A program made the position numbers and the translations under genes. Shown here one piece after another: positions 42,388 to 50,618 of a stretch of 64,000 nucleotides of DNA. The stretch spans positions 23,914-87,913 of the forward strand of contig SFLD01000001.1 in assembly GCA_004553545.1 (NCBI GenBank), read 5' to 3'. The stretch comes from Clostridiales bacterium. GTDB taxonomy: Bacteria; Bacillota; Clostridia; Oscillospirales; Oscillospiraceae. Positions within the stretch are counted from its first letter, which is position 1. Every line of letters starts with the position of its first letter. The notes under the pieces are model-generated. The model made no database searches. It saw only the letters and a list, made by a program, of their open reading frames with translations, and was not told where the DNA came from.

Positions 42388-42424
42388 AAAGTGCCCTGGA
42401 AACCTATGGTTTCCAGGGCACTTT
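42388..42424. terminator. Bidirectional terminator
   Basis: A 17-bp perfect stem (42388-42404 and 42408-42424, core GTGCCCTGGAAACC) with a 3-nt loop and flanking A and T runs. Confidence 0.9.
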
Positions 42425-42480
42425 CCCTTTTTATGACAGATACCAGGCGATCGATCTTCCCGCATGTATCGCTCTCCTTA

Positions 42481-43023
42481 TCATTTTCCCGCTGTTCTCA
42501 TTTCTTCCAGTCGATCCAATCCTCTTCCGCCGCGGAGGAAGGTCAGGTTTCCGATCAGGATGCCCAGGAGGGCGCCGGCCAGCACGTCACTGGGCCAGTG
42601 GACATAGAGGTAGAGCCGGGAGAAGGCGATGAGCGCCGCCAGGGGGATGGCGGCATAGCCGAAGCACCGGTCCGTCTTCGTCAGGATCGTGGCGGCGATG
42701 GCGGAGGAGAGCGTATGCCCGGAGGGGAAGGAGTAATCCGTGGGGCTCGCGATCAGCAGCGGAACGCTCTCCACCCAGCAGGGGCGGGGGCGGGCGATGA
42801 GGTTTTTCAGGGCAACATTCCCCACCAGGACGCCCACCGCCAGACCTCCCAGTAGAAGGACGCCCTGCCTGCGGTACTTCTTCGTGCAGAGGAGGCAGCC
42901 TGCCGCCAGCAGCCAGATGGCGCCGCCGTTGCCGAGGTCGGTGATCTTCGGCATCAGGAAGTCCAGGAATGGCCCCGTCAGGGCAGCGTGGATCCCATGC
43001 AGGACGGTCTGATCAAGGGTCAT
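42481..43023 (-). CDS. PAP2 family phosphatase
   Basis: 180 residues with about five membrane segments. The acid-phosphatase motifs of the PAP2 superfamily are present: KNLIARPRP (motif 1), PSGHTLSS (motif 2) and SRLYLYVHWPSDVLAG (motif 3 with the catalytic His and Asp). Relatives such as BcrC and PgpB dephosphorylate undecaprenyl pyrophosphate or lipid phosphates at the outer membrane face. The ATG at 43023 overlaps the stop of DUF368 by 4 bp. The open frame continues far upstream but only as a shadow of DUF368. Last gene of the operon 47506-42481. Confidence 0.9.
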   Translation of the reverse strand: MTLDQTVLHGIHAALTGPFLDFLMPKITDLGNGGAIWLLAAGCLLCTKKYRRQGVLLLGGLAVGVLVGNVALKNLIARPRPCWVESVPLLIASPTDYSFPSGHTLSSAIAATILTKTDRCFGYAAIPLAALIAFSRLYLYVHWPSDVLAGALLGILIGNLTFLRGGRGLDRLEEMRTAGK

Positions 43024-43928
43024 GAGAGGCTCTCCCCTTTCCGGGGCAGGCGCTCCTGCTCCCGCCGCTCCGTGACCTTCCGCAGGGATTCCAGTGCCAG
43101 CAGGATCACCACGCCCAGAAGGAAGGCCGGGAGCTGGAAGGCGGCGGCGTCCATGGGCGGCATGGGCGGGTCCAGGCTGGCGGGACCGCCCGCGATGGCG
43201 TAGAGGGAGCCCAGCATCAGTCCCAGGATCAGCCAGACCGTCTGCCCCCGGTATTTCCGAAGAGCGGTGCGGATGGCGTGGATGGAGAGGCCCACGCCGG
43301 CCAGGATGCCGAAGCCCAGAGCGCAGAGTCCCGGGACCACCTCCAGCCGGAGCTGCAGGAAGCTGTGGACAGCCTGGATGGTGGGGAGATATACCCCCGC
43401 GATCAGGAGAATGGAGGAACCGGAGATCCCGGGCAGCACCATGGCGGTGATGGCCACCGCGCCGGAGAGGAAGAGGTAGCCGAACTGCAGCGGCGTGAGC
43501 TGGGCGTAGTTCACGCTGCCGAGGGCCCCCGTGCCGGTGCGCAGCAGCGTCAGCCCCACCACGACGGCGACGCCCAGGAGAAGGAACCAGCCGTGGCGCA
43601 GGGGATGCCGCAGGCTCTTCCGCTCCGCCAGCACCACGAAGGGGAGGGAGCAGACCGTGAGCCCCAGGAAGAGGGAGCTCATGAAGTAGATGTTTTTGGC
43701 AAAGAGGCCGGAGAGCAGCACCACGCAGGCCGCCATGCCCGCGCCCCATCCGATGCCCAGCTTCAGGAGGTAAAGGAGCCCTGCTTTCCGCTCCGCGCCC
43801 TTTCCCCGGAAGAGGCCGTGGAGGGCGTCCAGAAAGCGCTCATAGAAGCCCAGGATAAAGGCGATGGTCCCGCCGGGGACGCTGTCCGCCAGCGCCATGC
43901 AGAAGCCGTGAAAAGCCGTTACGATCAT
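43020..43928 (-). CDS. DUF368 membrane protein (PopT-type polyprenyl-phosphate transporter)
   Basis: 302 residues with about eight membrane segments. The DUF368 signature is clear: FCMALADSVPGGTIAFILGFYERFLDAL near the N-terminus and the repeated AITAMVLPGISGSSILLIAGVY. DUF368 proteins (PopT) are reported to return undecaprenyl phosphate to the cytoplasmic leaflet. The neighbouring PAP2 phosphatase would generate that substrate and the flippase upstream would use the carrier, so the three genes fit a lipid-carrier recycling unit. Its start overlaps the flippase stop by 4 bp. Confidence 0.88.
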   Translation of the reverse strand: MIVTAFHGFCMALADSVPGGTIAFILGFYERFLDALHGLFRGKGAERKAGLLYLLKLGIGWGAGMAACVVLLSGLFAKNIYFMSSLFLGLTVCSLPFVVLAERKSLRHPLRHGWFLLLGVAVVVGLTLLRTGTGALGSVNYAQLTPLQFGYLFLSGAVAITAMVLPGISGSSILLIAGVYLPTIQAVHSFLQLRLEVVPGLCALGFGILAGVGLSIHAIRTALRKYRGQTVWLILGLMLGSLYAIAGGPASLDPPMPPMDAAAFQLPAFLLGVVILLALESLRKVTERREQERLPRKGESLS

Positions 43929-45322
43929 ATTCGATACCTACTTTCGATGGAAGACCACCCGCAGGGTGCCGGAAGTCCCAGCAGAAGAAGGGCCAGCAGC
44001 CCCGCGATCTGCACGGGGAGCCATCCCGGCCAGCGGAAAAGGAGGAAGAGGGTCTGCAGCAGCAGGATGCCGACGCCCAGGGCCAGCTTCCGCCCGGAGA
44101 GGGGGAAGGGCAGCAGCTGCCGGGCGTTGACAAGGCGGATGAGGAAAACGGCAAGACAGCTCAGGAAGGTGGCCGCCGCCGCCCCCTGGAGCCCGATCTG
44201 CGGGATGAGCCAGAGGTTCAGGACAATGTTGCTCCCCGCCCCCACGAGAGAGGTCCAGAAGGACGCCTTGCTCTGCTTTGTCACCACGTAGACGCTGCCC
44301 ATGAAGTTGGAGAAGGCAGCCGCCGCCATGGAGAGAGTCAGCACGGGGATATACTGCCAGGCGGAGTAGTAGGACTCCTCCGCCAGCAGGCGGATCAGCA
44401 GCGGCGAGAGGGCGATGATGCCCCCGGCCCCCAGGAAAACCGCCGAGGCAAAGGCGTCCCAGATCCTGCCGTAGAACTGCAGGTGCACCTGCCGGTCGCC
44501 GTCGCTCTCGGCAATGGCGGAGAGCTGCCAGGCATCCATAAACACCGTGGCCAGGATGGTGAGGATGGTGGGAATCTTATAGGCCACGGCATAGATGCCG
44601 TTGGCGTCGCTGCCCAGGAACCACTTCACCATGTAGCGGTCCGAGACGCCCATGATCCACCAGAAGACGGCCGTGGGGATCAGGGGGATGCAGTAGCGCA
44701 GCATCTGCCGCCGGAGGCCGCGCCTGGGCGCAAGGCCCGCGTAACGCCACAGCCTTGCCCGGAAGACGAGAAGCCCCGTGGTGATGAGGTTCGCCACCGT
44801 GGTGGAGAGCACATAGCCCCGGATGCCCCAGTGAAAGACCGCCAGGAACAGCACATTCAGCCCGATGAAAAGGGCCGTGTTGAAGAGCCCCTGGGCGGCA
44901 AAGAGGGCCGTGTTTCCCCGAGCCCGGACGAAATGGGCGCAGAGGGCATGGCAGCAGGAGGCGATGACGAAGGATGCGAGCAGAAACCCATACGCCCGGA
45001 CGGCCGGGACGCCCTGCAGAAGGGCGATGACCAGCAGCAGTCCGGCGGAGCCCAGGGTGATGACCCGGAGCCCCACGGAGAACGCCTCCGTCCGCCCGCC
45101 CCGGCGCTCCGCCGCGAAGCGGAACACCGCGTCCGTGATGTCCAGGGACACCAGGGGGATGAGAAGGTTGGCCGTCTGGGTGATGAGGTCGGCGGTGCCG
45201 TACTCCGCCGGGGTGAGATAGCCGGTGTAGAACCGGACCATCAGAAAGACCAGCAGCTTGGAGCCGAAGGTGCCGACGCTCATCAGGATCGTGTTGGCGG
45301 CCAGGGTCTGATACTTATTCAT
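43925..45322 (-). CDS. Polysaccharide/oligosaccharide flippase (MATE/MOP superfamily)
   Basis: 465 residues with 12-14 membrane segments: a Wzx-like MOP exporter. It begins LAANTILMSVGTFGSKLLVFLMVRFYTGYLTPAEYGTADLI, typical of the polysaccharide biosynthesis family, with CIPLIPTAVFWWIMGVSDRYMVKWFLG in the second half. It would flip a lipid-linked glycan outward. The ATG overlaps the end of the broken glycosyltransferase gene by 4 bp. Whether the glycan is still made is doubtful if that transferase is dead. Confidence 0.88.
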   Translation of the reverse strand: MNKYQTLAANTILMSVGTFGSKLLVFLMVRFYTGYLTPAEYGTADLITQTANLLIPLVSLDITDAVFRFAAERRGGRTEAFSVGLRVITLGSAGLLLVIALLQGVPAVRAYGFLLASFVIASCCHALCAHFVRARGNTALFAAQGLFNTALFIGLNVLFLAVFHWGIRGYVLSTTVANLITTGLLVFRARLWRYAGLAPRRGLRRQMLRYCIPLIPTAVFWWIMGVSDRYMVKWFLGSDANGIYAVAYKIPTILTILATVFMDAWQLSAIAESDGDRQVHLQFYGRIWDAFASAVFLGAGGIIALSPLLIRLLAEESYYSAWQYIPVLTLSMAAAAFSNFMGSVYVVTKQSKASFWTSLVGAGSNIVLNLWLIPQIGLQGAAAATFLSCLAVFLIRLVNARQLLPFPLSGRKLALGVGILLLQTLFLLFRWPGWLPVQIAGLLALLLLGLPAPCGWSSIESRYRI

Positions 45323-46481
45323 GCGGCCCTCGCTCCCATAGCGCCGGCAAGGCAGCTTTCATAGACCGCCAGCGCGGCCCGGGCGAAGCCCGCCTCTGAA
45401 AAGCGCGCCTCCGCCAGCGCCTGCGCCGCCGTGCCGAGCCGCCGGCGGAGCGCGGCGCTCTGCAGTGCCCGGACCGCCGCGGAAAACCCGGCCTCCGTCG
45501 TGTACGAAAAGCCGTTTTCCCCCGGAGAGAGGACGCCCTTCAGGCAGTCATCCTCCCGGCAGAGGAGGGGCAGGCCGGAGGCCATGGCCTCCAGATAGGT
45601 GAGTCCCTGGGTCTCGCTCCGGGAGGCGCTGACGAACACATCCCCCGCCTTGTAGCAGTCCGCTACCCGCTCCGGGGCGGCCATCCCGGCGAAGAGGACC
45701 CGGTCCGTGAGGCCCGCTCCCGGGCCCGGGCCTCCAGCTCGTGCCGGCAGGGCCCGTCGCCCACCAGCAGGAGCTTTACATTCCGCGGCGCGGCGGGCAG
45801 GAAGGCCAGCAGCTCGCTGACATTCTTCTCCTTGGCCAGCCGTCCCACGAAGGTGAGGGCCAGGTCGTCCTCCGCCAGTCCCAGCTTTGCCCGGAGGGCG
45901 CTGCGCTCCGCCGGAGGCAGAGGCGCGAGGAAGGCGTCCAGCTTCAGCCCCGTCGGCACGGTGGCGATGGGCTAAGTCACGCCGTAGCCCCGCAGCATCG
46001 TCCGGATCTTCTCCGTGGGGACGATGACCGCGTCCGTCTGGGCCAGGACGTGCCGGGAGAACTTCGCCGCCAGGAAGCGGCCGAAGCGGACGTTGGGGGA
46101 AAAGTAGTGGGTGAAATCCTCGTAGACGGTATGATAGGTATGCACCAGCGGGCAGCCGCAGGCCGCGGTGATCCGCTTTGCAAAGGAAAAGGTGGAGAAC
46201 TCGCACTGGCTGTGGACGATGTCCGGCTTCCAGTCCGCAAGCTCCTGGACCAGGGCCTCGCCCCGGGCCGTCCGCAGCCGGGCGTTGGGATAGACCATGC
46301 CGACGCTGACGGAGCCGATGAAGGTCACATTGCCCTCCCGATAGGAGCGAATGCTGCCGGAGAGCGTCAGGATGCGGACCTCGTGCCCCAGGGCGCTCAG
46401 CCCCTCCGCCAGGTTCCGGACGGAGGTGACGACGCCGTTAACGGCCGGCCGGTACCAGTCGGTGGTGATCAAGACCTTCAT
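45319..46481 (-). pseudogene. GT4 family glycosyltransferase, disrupted by a stop codon and a frameshift
   Basis: The N-terminal 169 codons (MKVLITTDWYRPAVNGVVTS...YGVT) are a typical GT4 start. An in-frame TAG at 45974-45972 interrupts the sequence just before PIATVPTGLKLD, and the same frame then runs through FVGRLAKEKNVSELL and LLLVGDGPCRHELEARARE. The rest (GLTDRVLFAGMAAPERVADCYKAGDVFVSASRSETQGLTYLEAMASG, with the GT4 EX7E element) is in another frame. One base appears to be missing around 45711-45719 (GAGCGGGCC). Intact relatives are about 385 residues and transfer a sugar to diacylglycerol or a lipid acceptor. Two independent lesions favour true decay, though a GC-rich sequencing error could explain the frameshift. 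Confidence 0.8.
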
Positions 46482-47031
46482 AGCAGGCTCCTTCCGCTTC
46501 CGCCGCGGGAAGCAGGTATTTTTCCAGCAGAGAGACGCAGACCGTCAGGATATACCGGAAGTCTGTCTCCATGCCCGGCGCCTCCGCGCAGTAGTCCCCG
46601 TGCAGCGCCGCGAACGCCCGGCGGGGGAGATGGTCGGGCTGCGCAGTCTCCAGCATGGCCGCAAAGCGCTGATGCAGCGCCGCCTCATAGGCCCGGTGCT
46701 CCCGGAGGCTCCCCTGCCAGAAGCGGTTGTGGGGCGCGGTGAAGGCGTCCGCCGCGTAGTGGAGCAGGGTGCCGAAGCGGAAGCAGTCCCATGCGGAGGA
46801 GATCCCGCTCTTCTCGAAGTCCGCCATGCAGCGGGAGAGAAAGGCGGATGCGTTCTCCGCGTTGTGTCCGCGCAGCTTTTCGCCGTGCCGCATCCCGCGC
46901 AGGTAGCTGAACACGTTGCCGTCCGGCTCCACGCAGCCCAGCAAAAACGCGCGGCGGTGCCGCTGCAGCGCAGGCGCGGCATAGTGCGCAAGCAGATACT
47001 GCCCCAAAAGCAGGTGGTCAGCGGTCCTCAT
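46438..47031 (-). CDS. Zinc-dependent phospholipase C family protein
   Basis: 197 residues. The pattern of His/Asp ligands matches the PF00882-type fold: residues about 5-15 (DHLLLGQYLLAH), GCVEPDGNVFSY, GHNAEN, and RFGTLLHYAADAFTAPHN. Such proteins are zinc hydrolases, or non-secreted relatives of unknown substrate; this one has no signal peptide. The gene overlaps the glycosyltransferase start by 44 bp and follows the small membrane protein gene by 13 bp, so it is part of the lipid/glycan operon. Confidence 0.78.
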   Translation of the reverse strand: MRTADHLLLGQYLLAHYAAPALQRHRRAFLLGCVEPDGNVFSYLRGMRHGEKLRGHNAENASAFLSRCMADFEKSGISSAWDCFRFGTLLHYAADAFTAPHNRFWQGSLREHRAYEAALHQRFAAMLETAQPDHLPRRAFAALHGDYCAEAPGMETDFRYILTVCVSLLEKYLLPAAEAEGACYEGLDHHRLVPAGR

Positions 47032-47044
47032 GGCTTGCCTCGCG

Positions 47045-47506
47045 TCACTGCGCGGTCTGGGGTCTCACCCGGCGGGGATCATCGCGGACGATGAGGAAGG
47101 CAAGGACCGCCAGCAGGTTGGTGAAAAGCCCCAGGATGGGCCAGAGGGATCGGTTCATGCCCTCATTCACCGCGTTTTTGTAGAGCCAGGCCATCACCAG
47201 CAGCCAGTAATAGACCAGCAGGACCAGCCAAAGGACCGCGAGCCCGCCGAGGATGGCGTAGTTGGCGGCGGAGAGCGGGGTGATCCGGCTCTTCCAGAGT
47301 TCCTCCCGGTCTGCGTGGCCGCCGTGCTCGCCGCCCTCCGGCAGGGTCTCCTCCTGCTTCGTCTGCTCCAGCGCCGAGAGGTCGCTGATCTGCCGGGAAA
47401 GGCTCAGGGGGATGGCGGCTGCCGTCACCAGCGCCAGCACCACCGCAAGGAGAATGAGACGCTTGAACGCCTTGGCATAGTTTTTTGTCAGTATGGTTTT
47501 CCGCAT
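47045..47506 (-). CDS. Hypothetical membrane protein
   Basis: 153 residues that I do not recognise. Hydrophobic segments lie at about 16-34 (RLILLAVVLALVTAAAIPL), 82-108 (ANYAILGGLAVLWLVLLVYYW) and 120-142 (LWPILGLFTNLLAVLAFLIV). An acidic/His-rich external loop (EETLPEGGEHGGHADREEL) lies between the first two. First gene of the operon 47506-42481. TTG-ATG are adjacent at the start; GGAGG lies 8 nt before the ATG at 47506. Confidence 0.75.
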   Translation of the reverse strand: MRKTILTKNYAKAFKRLILLAVVLALVTAAAIPLSLSRQISDLSALEQTKQEETLPEGGEHGGHADREELWKSRITPLSAANYAILGGLAVLWLVLLVYYWLLVMAWLYKNAVNEGMNRSLWPILGLFTNLLAVLAFLIVRDDPRRVRPQTAQ

Positions 47507-47531
47507 CAAGAATACCTCCGTTTCTGCGCAT

Positions 47532-47583
47532 GAAAAAATGGGTCCCTTCCAATGAACACTGTCATTGTAAAGGGACCCATAAA
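47532..47583 (-). terminator. Terminator of the kinase/regulator/EamA operon
   Basis: ATGGGTCCCTTTACAATGA pairs with TCATTGGAAGGGACCCAT, with small mismatches, followed by TTTTTTC on the minus strand. Confidence 0.8.
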
Positions 47584-47601
47584 ACCCGGGATAAACGAGG
47601 G

Positions 47602-47618
47602 TTAAACAGAACTTAAAC
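47602..47618. promoter_or_regulatory. Direct-repeat box, second copy
   Basis: TTAAAC-AGAAC-TTAAAC, an 11-bp-spaced direct repeat overlapping the EamA stop codon, nearly identical to the box at 50376-50392. Possibly a response-regulator site for the operon starting at 47506. Confidence 0.4.
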
Positions 47619-48470
47619 CAGCATCAGGAGCGTGCCGGCCACGATGCCGGCAAGGCCCAGGCCAGATTTTGCCGTCAGCTTTTCATGGAAGACGAGGTAG
47701 GAGAAGAGCACCGTCACCAGGATGCTCAGCTTGTCGATGGGCACCACCACGCTGGCGGGGCCGTCCTGCAGGGCCTTGTAGTAGCAGAGCCAGCTGCCGC
47801 CGGTGGCAAGGCCGGAGAGGCAGATGAACCCCAGCTCATTTCTGGGGATGGCCTTCAGCTCCTCCTGCTTGCCGGTGACAAAGACCATCACCCAGGACAT
47901 CACCAGCACCACGCCGGTGCGGATGGCGGTGCCCAGGTTGGACTCCACCCCGGAGATGCCCACCTTGCCCAGAATGGCCGTCAGGCTGGCGAAGATTGCC
48001 GAGCCCAGGGCGTACCAGAGCCAGGCGGCGCTCTTGGTCTCGCCGCTGCTCTCCTTCTTCTCGATCATGAGGAAGGTACCGGCCGCGATCAGCACGATGC
48101 CGATCCCCTTGGGAAGGCTGACGCCCTCCTGCAGGAAGATGGCCGCCAGCAGGATCGTCAGCACCGTGCTGGACTTGTCGATGGGAACCACCTTGTTGAC
48201 ATCCCCCAGCTGGAGCGCCCGGAAGTAGCAGAGCCAGCTGGCGCCGGTGGCAAGGCCGGAGAGCGCCAGGAACAGCAGCGTCTTCCCGCTGATGTCCCGG
48301 ATCGTCCCCTGAGAGTCCACCACGAAGACCATCAGCCAGGAGAAGAGCAGCACCACGATGGTGCGGATGGCGGTGGCCACCGTGGAATCCGTTTTCCGGA
48401 TGCCGCACTTGGCCAGGATGGAAGTGAGCCCCGCGAACAGCGCGGAGCCAAACGCAAACAGGATCCACAT
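47613..48470 (-). CDS. EamA/DMT family transporter
   Basis: 285 residues with ten membrane segments in two homologous EamA halves. The internal duplication is unusually plain: LAKCGIRKTDSTVATAIRTIVVLLFSWLMVFVV against LGKVGISGVESNLGTAIRTGVVLVMSWVMVFVT, and LSGLATGASWLCYFRALQLG against LSGLATGGSWLCYYKALQDG. Substrate unknown; the family exports or imports metabolites and drugs. It starts 6 bp after the response regulator stop, implying the two-component system controls it directly. Confidence 0.9.
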   Translation of the reverse strand: MWILFAFGSALFAGLTSILAKCGIRKTDSTVATAIRTIVVLLFSWLMVFVVDSQGTIRDISGKTLLFLALSGLATGASWLCYFRALQLGDVNKVVPIDKSSTVLTILLAAIFLQEGVSLPKGIGIVLIAAGTFLMIEKKESSGETKSAAWLWYALGSAIFASLTAILGKVGISGVESNLGTAIRTGVVLVMSWVMVFVTGKQEELKAIPRNELGFICLSGLATGGSWLCYYKALQDGPASVVVPIDKLSILVTVLFSYLVFHEKLTAKSGLGLAGIVAGTLLMLV

Positions 48471-48476
48471 TTTGAT

Positions 48477-49172
48477 TCATTCTCCTTTGCTCAGGCGATA
48501 TCCCACGCCCCAGACCGTCTGCAGGCGGCTGGGGTGGGCGGGATCGTCCTCGATCTTTTCCCGAAGACGGTTGACATGGACCGCCACCGTGACATTGTCC
48601 CCCATGGACTCCAGGCCCCAGATCATCTCATAGAGATCCTCCCGGCTGAAGACCTGCCCCGGGTGGCGCATGAGAAAGAGCAGCAGCTCATACTCCTTGT
48701 TCTTCAGGGCCAGCTCCCTGCCGTTTTTGAAGATCAGCCGCTGCTCCGGGTCGGCCGTCAGGGCGCCGACGGTCAGGCGCTTCTGTCCGCCTGACAGCTG
48801 GGGCTTCAGCCGCTGATACTGGGCAAGGTGCGCCTTGACCCGGGCCACCAGCACGCTGGGGGAAAAGGGCTTTTCGATGTAATCATCCGCCCCGAAGCCA
48901 AGGCCCCGGATCTTGTCCACATCCTTTCCCAGGGCCGTGACCATCAGGATGGGGATGTCCTTCCTCTCCCGCACGACGCGGCAGATGGTGAAGCCGTCCG
49001 TCCCCGGCAGCATCAGGTCCAGGAGCAGCAGGTCATAGTCCTCGTTCAGCGCGGCGCTCAGCCCCGCCGTCCCGTCGGCGCAGATGGCGACCTGGTACCC
49101 GCTGAGCTCCAGATAGTCCCGCTCGATGGCGGAGATGTCCGCATCGTCCTCGATGATCAGAATTTTAGCCAT
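48477..49172 (-). CDS. OmpR/PhoB family response regulator
   Basis: 231 residues. The receiver domain (about 1-120) has the acidic pocket EDD near residue 8, the phospho-acceptor Asp in LLLLDLMLPGTDG (about 52), Thr in VTALG and the KPF lysine. The winged-helix effector domain (about 135-230) ends HVNRLREKIEDDPAHPSRLQTVWGVGYRL. The ATG at 49172 overlaps the kinase stop by 8 bp and has GGAGGG upstream; upstream in-frame codons are rejected. The partner kinase is at 49165-50319. Confidence 0.95.
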   Translation of the reverse strand: MAKILIIEDDADISAIERDYLELSGYQVAICADGTAGLSAALNEDYDLLLLDLMLPGTDGFTICRVVRERKDIPILMVTALGKDVDKIRGLGFGADDYIEKPFSPSVLVARVKAHLAQYQRLKPQLSGGQKRLTVGALTADPEQRLIFKNGRELALKNKEYELLLFLMRHPGQVFSREDLYEMIWGLESMGDNVTVAVHVNRLREKIEDDPAHPSRLQTVWGVGYRLSKGE

Positions 49173-50319
49173 TGTCGCCCTCCTTTGCAAGAGGCAATGT
49201 GAATCGAATCCTCAGTCCGCCGGAGCTCCCGTTCTCCGCCCGGACGCTGCCGCCCATCTCCTCCGCCGCTTTCTTCACCACGGCGAGTCCCAGGCCGCTG
49301 CCGCTGCCCGGCGCGGTGCGGGCGGCGTCGCCCCGGTAAAAGGCGTCAAAGAGTTTGGGGAGCTGCACCGCCGTCACGCCCGGGCCGTCGTCGGCGAAGC
49401 AGATCTCCGCCATGCCGTCCGCTTCCCGCGCGGAAACGGTGACGCGGACCTGCTCCCGCCCGCCGTATTTCCGGCTGTTGTCCAAAAGGTTTGAGACGAT
49501 GCGGCCCAGCAGCTCCCGGTCCGCCAGGACGCGCATCTCCGGGATCTCCCCCAGCGCGAGGGTCACACCGTCCGGGCACTGCGGCCCGGCGGTCTCTTCC
49601 AGCGTCTCGCGCAGGGGCAGCGGCTCGCTGCGGACAGGGTACTCGCTCACGTCCATCTTGGCAAACTCGAAGAGCCGGTTCACCATGGCCTCGATCTCCG
49701 CCTCCTTGGCGTGGATGGTCTGCAGGTAGCGCTGCTTTGCCGCTTCCTCCCGGGCCACGCCGTCCAGCAGCGCCTCGGTGTAGGCGCGGATGGAGGTCAG
49801 CGGGCTTTTGAGGTCGTGGGACATGCCTGCGATGAGCTCCTGCTTTTTCTGCCGCTCGCGCTGCTGCTGCTCCAGGGATGCCTTCAGCCGCGCCGCCATC
49901 TCGTCCACGGCGTCGCAGGCCGCCCGGAACTCGTCCGCCTCCCGGTAGGCGATGGGGGTGTCCAGGTCGCCGTCCCGGATGCGGGCAACGCCGGTCGTCA
50001 GGGTGTCCAGGGGCTCCGAGATGTGGCGGAAGAGGTTCCGGGTCAGGTAGTAGTTGGTCCACGCGATGGTCAGCAGCAGTGCCGCCGCCACGGCCCCGGC
50101 ATAGCCGCAGAGGATGGCGGCGGAGTCGGAAAGCAGGCTTTCGATCGCCTCCCCCGTCTGGTGCAGCTCCTGCAGGGAGATCCCCAGTTGGGGGAGATAC
50201 ACCCGCTCCAGCAGGGCAAAGCCGATCCCCAGGCCGATGAGCAGCAGCACCGCCGCTGCCAGCACCGGGATCACGAACATGGCGATATTGGACCGCGCAA
50301 GGCGCTTTTTGATGGTCAT
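49165..50319 (-). CDS. Sensor histidine kinase
   Basis: 384 residues. Two membrane segments (about 14-38 and 72-94) enclose a short extracellular loop of about 35 residues. They are followed by HAMP (ISEPLDTLTTGVARIRDGDLDTPI), HisKA with the phospho-acceptor His in GMSHDLKSPLTSIRAYTEALLDG, and HATPase (LLDNSRKYGG, FADDGPGV, GSGSGLGLAVVKK). The small sensor loop suggests sensing within or near the membrane, as in antibiotic-sensing kinases. GGGAGG lies 8 nt from the ATG at 50319 and 2 nt from that at 50325; 50319 is preferred. The kinase gene precedes the regulator gene, the reverse of the usual order. Confidence 0.93.
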   Translation of the reverse strand: MTIKKRLARSNIAMFVIPVLAAAVLLLIGLGIGFALLERVYLPQLGISLQELHQTGEAIESLLSDSAAILCGYAGAVAAALLLTIAWTNYYLTRNLFRHISEPLDTLTTGVARIRDGDLDTPIAYREADEFRAACDAVDEMAARLKASLEQQQRERQKKQELIAGMSHDLKSPLTSIRAYTEALLDGVAREEAAKQRYLQTIHAKEAEIEAMVNRLFEFAKMDVSEYPVRSEPLPLRETLEETAGPQCPDGVTLALGEIPEMRVLADRELLGRIVSNLLDNSRKYGGREQVRVTVSAREADGMAEICFADDGPGVTAVQLPKLFDAFYRGDAARTAPGSGSGLGLAVVKKAAEEMGGSVRAENGSSGGLRIRFTLPLAKEGDNG

Positions 50320-50349
50320 GGCCATGACCTCCCACATAGAATCGCTTCC

Positions 50350-50392
50350 ATTATACCATAAAACTTCCCCATGACTTAAACAGAAATTAAAC
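50350..50392 (-). promoter_or_regulatory. Promoter and response-regulator box of the kinase operon
   Basis: -10 TATAAT (50355-50350). The -35 (TTAAGT, 18-bp spacing) is poor and overlaps TTAAAC-AGAAA-TTAAAC (50376-50392), a direct repeat with 11-bp periodicity as used by OmpR-family regulators. This suggests positive autoregulation. Confidence 0.6.
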
Positions 50393-50547
50393 CCGCCGCT
50401 CCCGCCGGATGCAGCCCCCATTGGGGATGCCTGCGTCCCAATGCCGCTAAAGCCTCCGCCAGCCGCGGACCATCCGTCATACACCGCTGCCAGAGGAGAC
50501 TGCGGCGCTCCAAACAGAAAGATCCCCGCTGGCTGGGGGGATAGGGA

Positions 50548-50577
50548 AAGCCCCCAAGCGGATGCTTGGGGGCTTTT
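50548..50577. terminator. gntP terminator (bidirectional)
   Basis: AAAGCCCCCAAGC / GCTTGGGGGCTTT, a 13-bp perfect stem with a GGAT loop and flanking T-run. Confidence 0.85.
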
Positions 50578-50618
50578 CTGCGCTCTATGGCTGGGACTGC
50601 TTTGCGCAGCCGAAGGTA

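Noticed and set aside
45972..45974. In-frame TAG as a readthrough or pyrrolysine codon
   Set aside because: The same gene also carries a frameshift and the position is not a conserved catalytic site, so decay or error is simpler.
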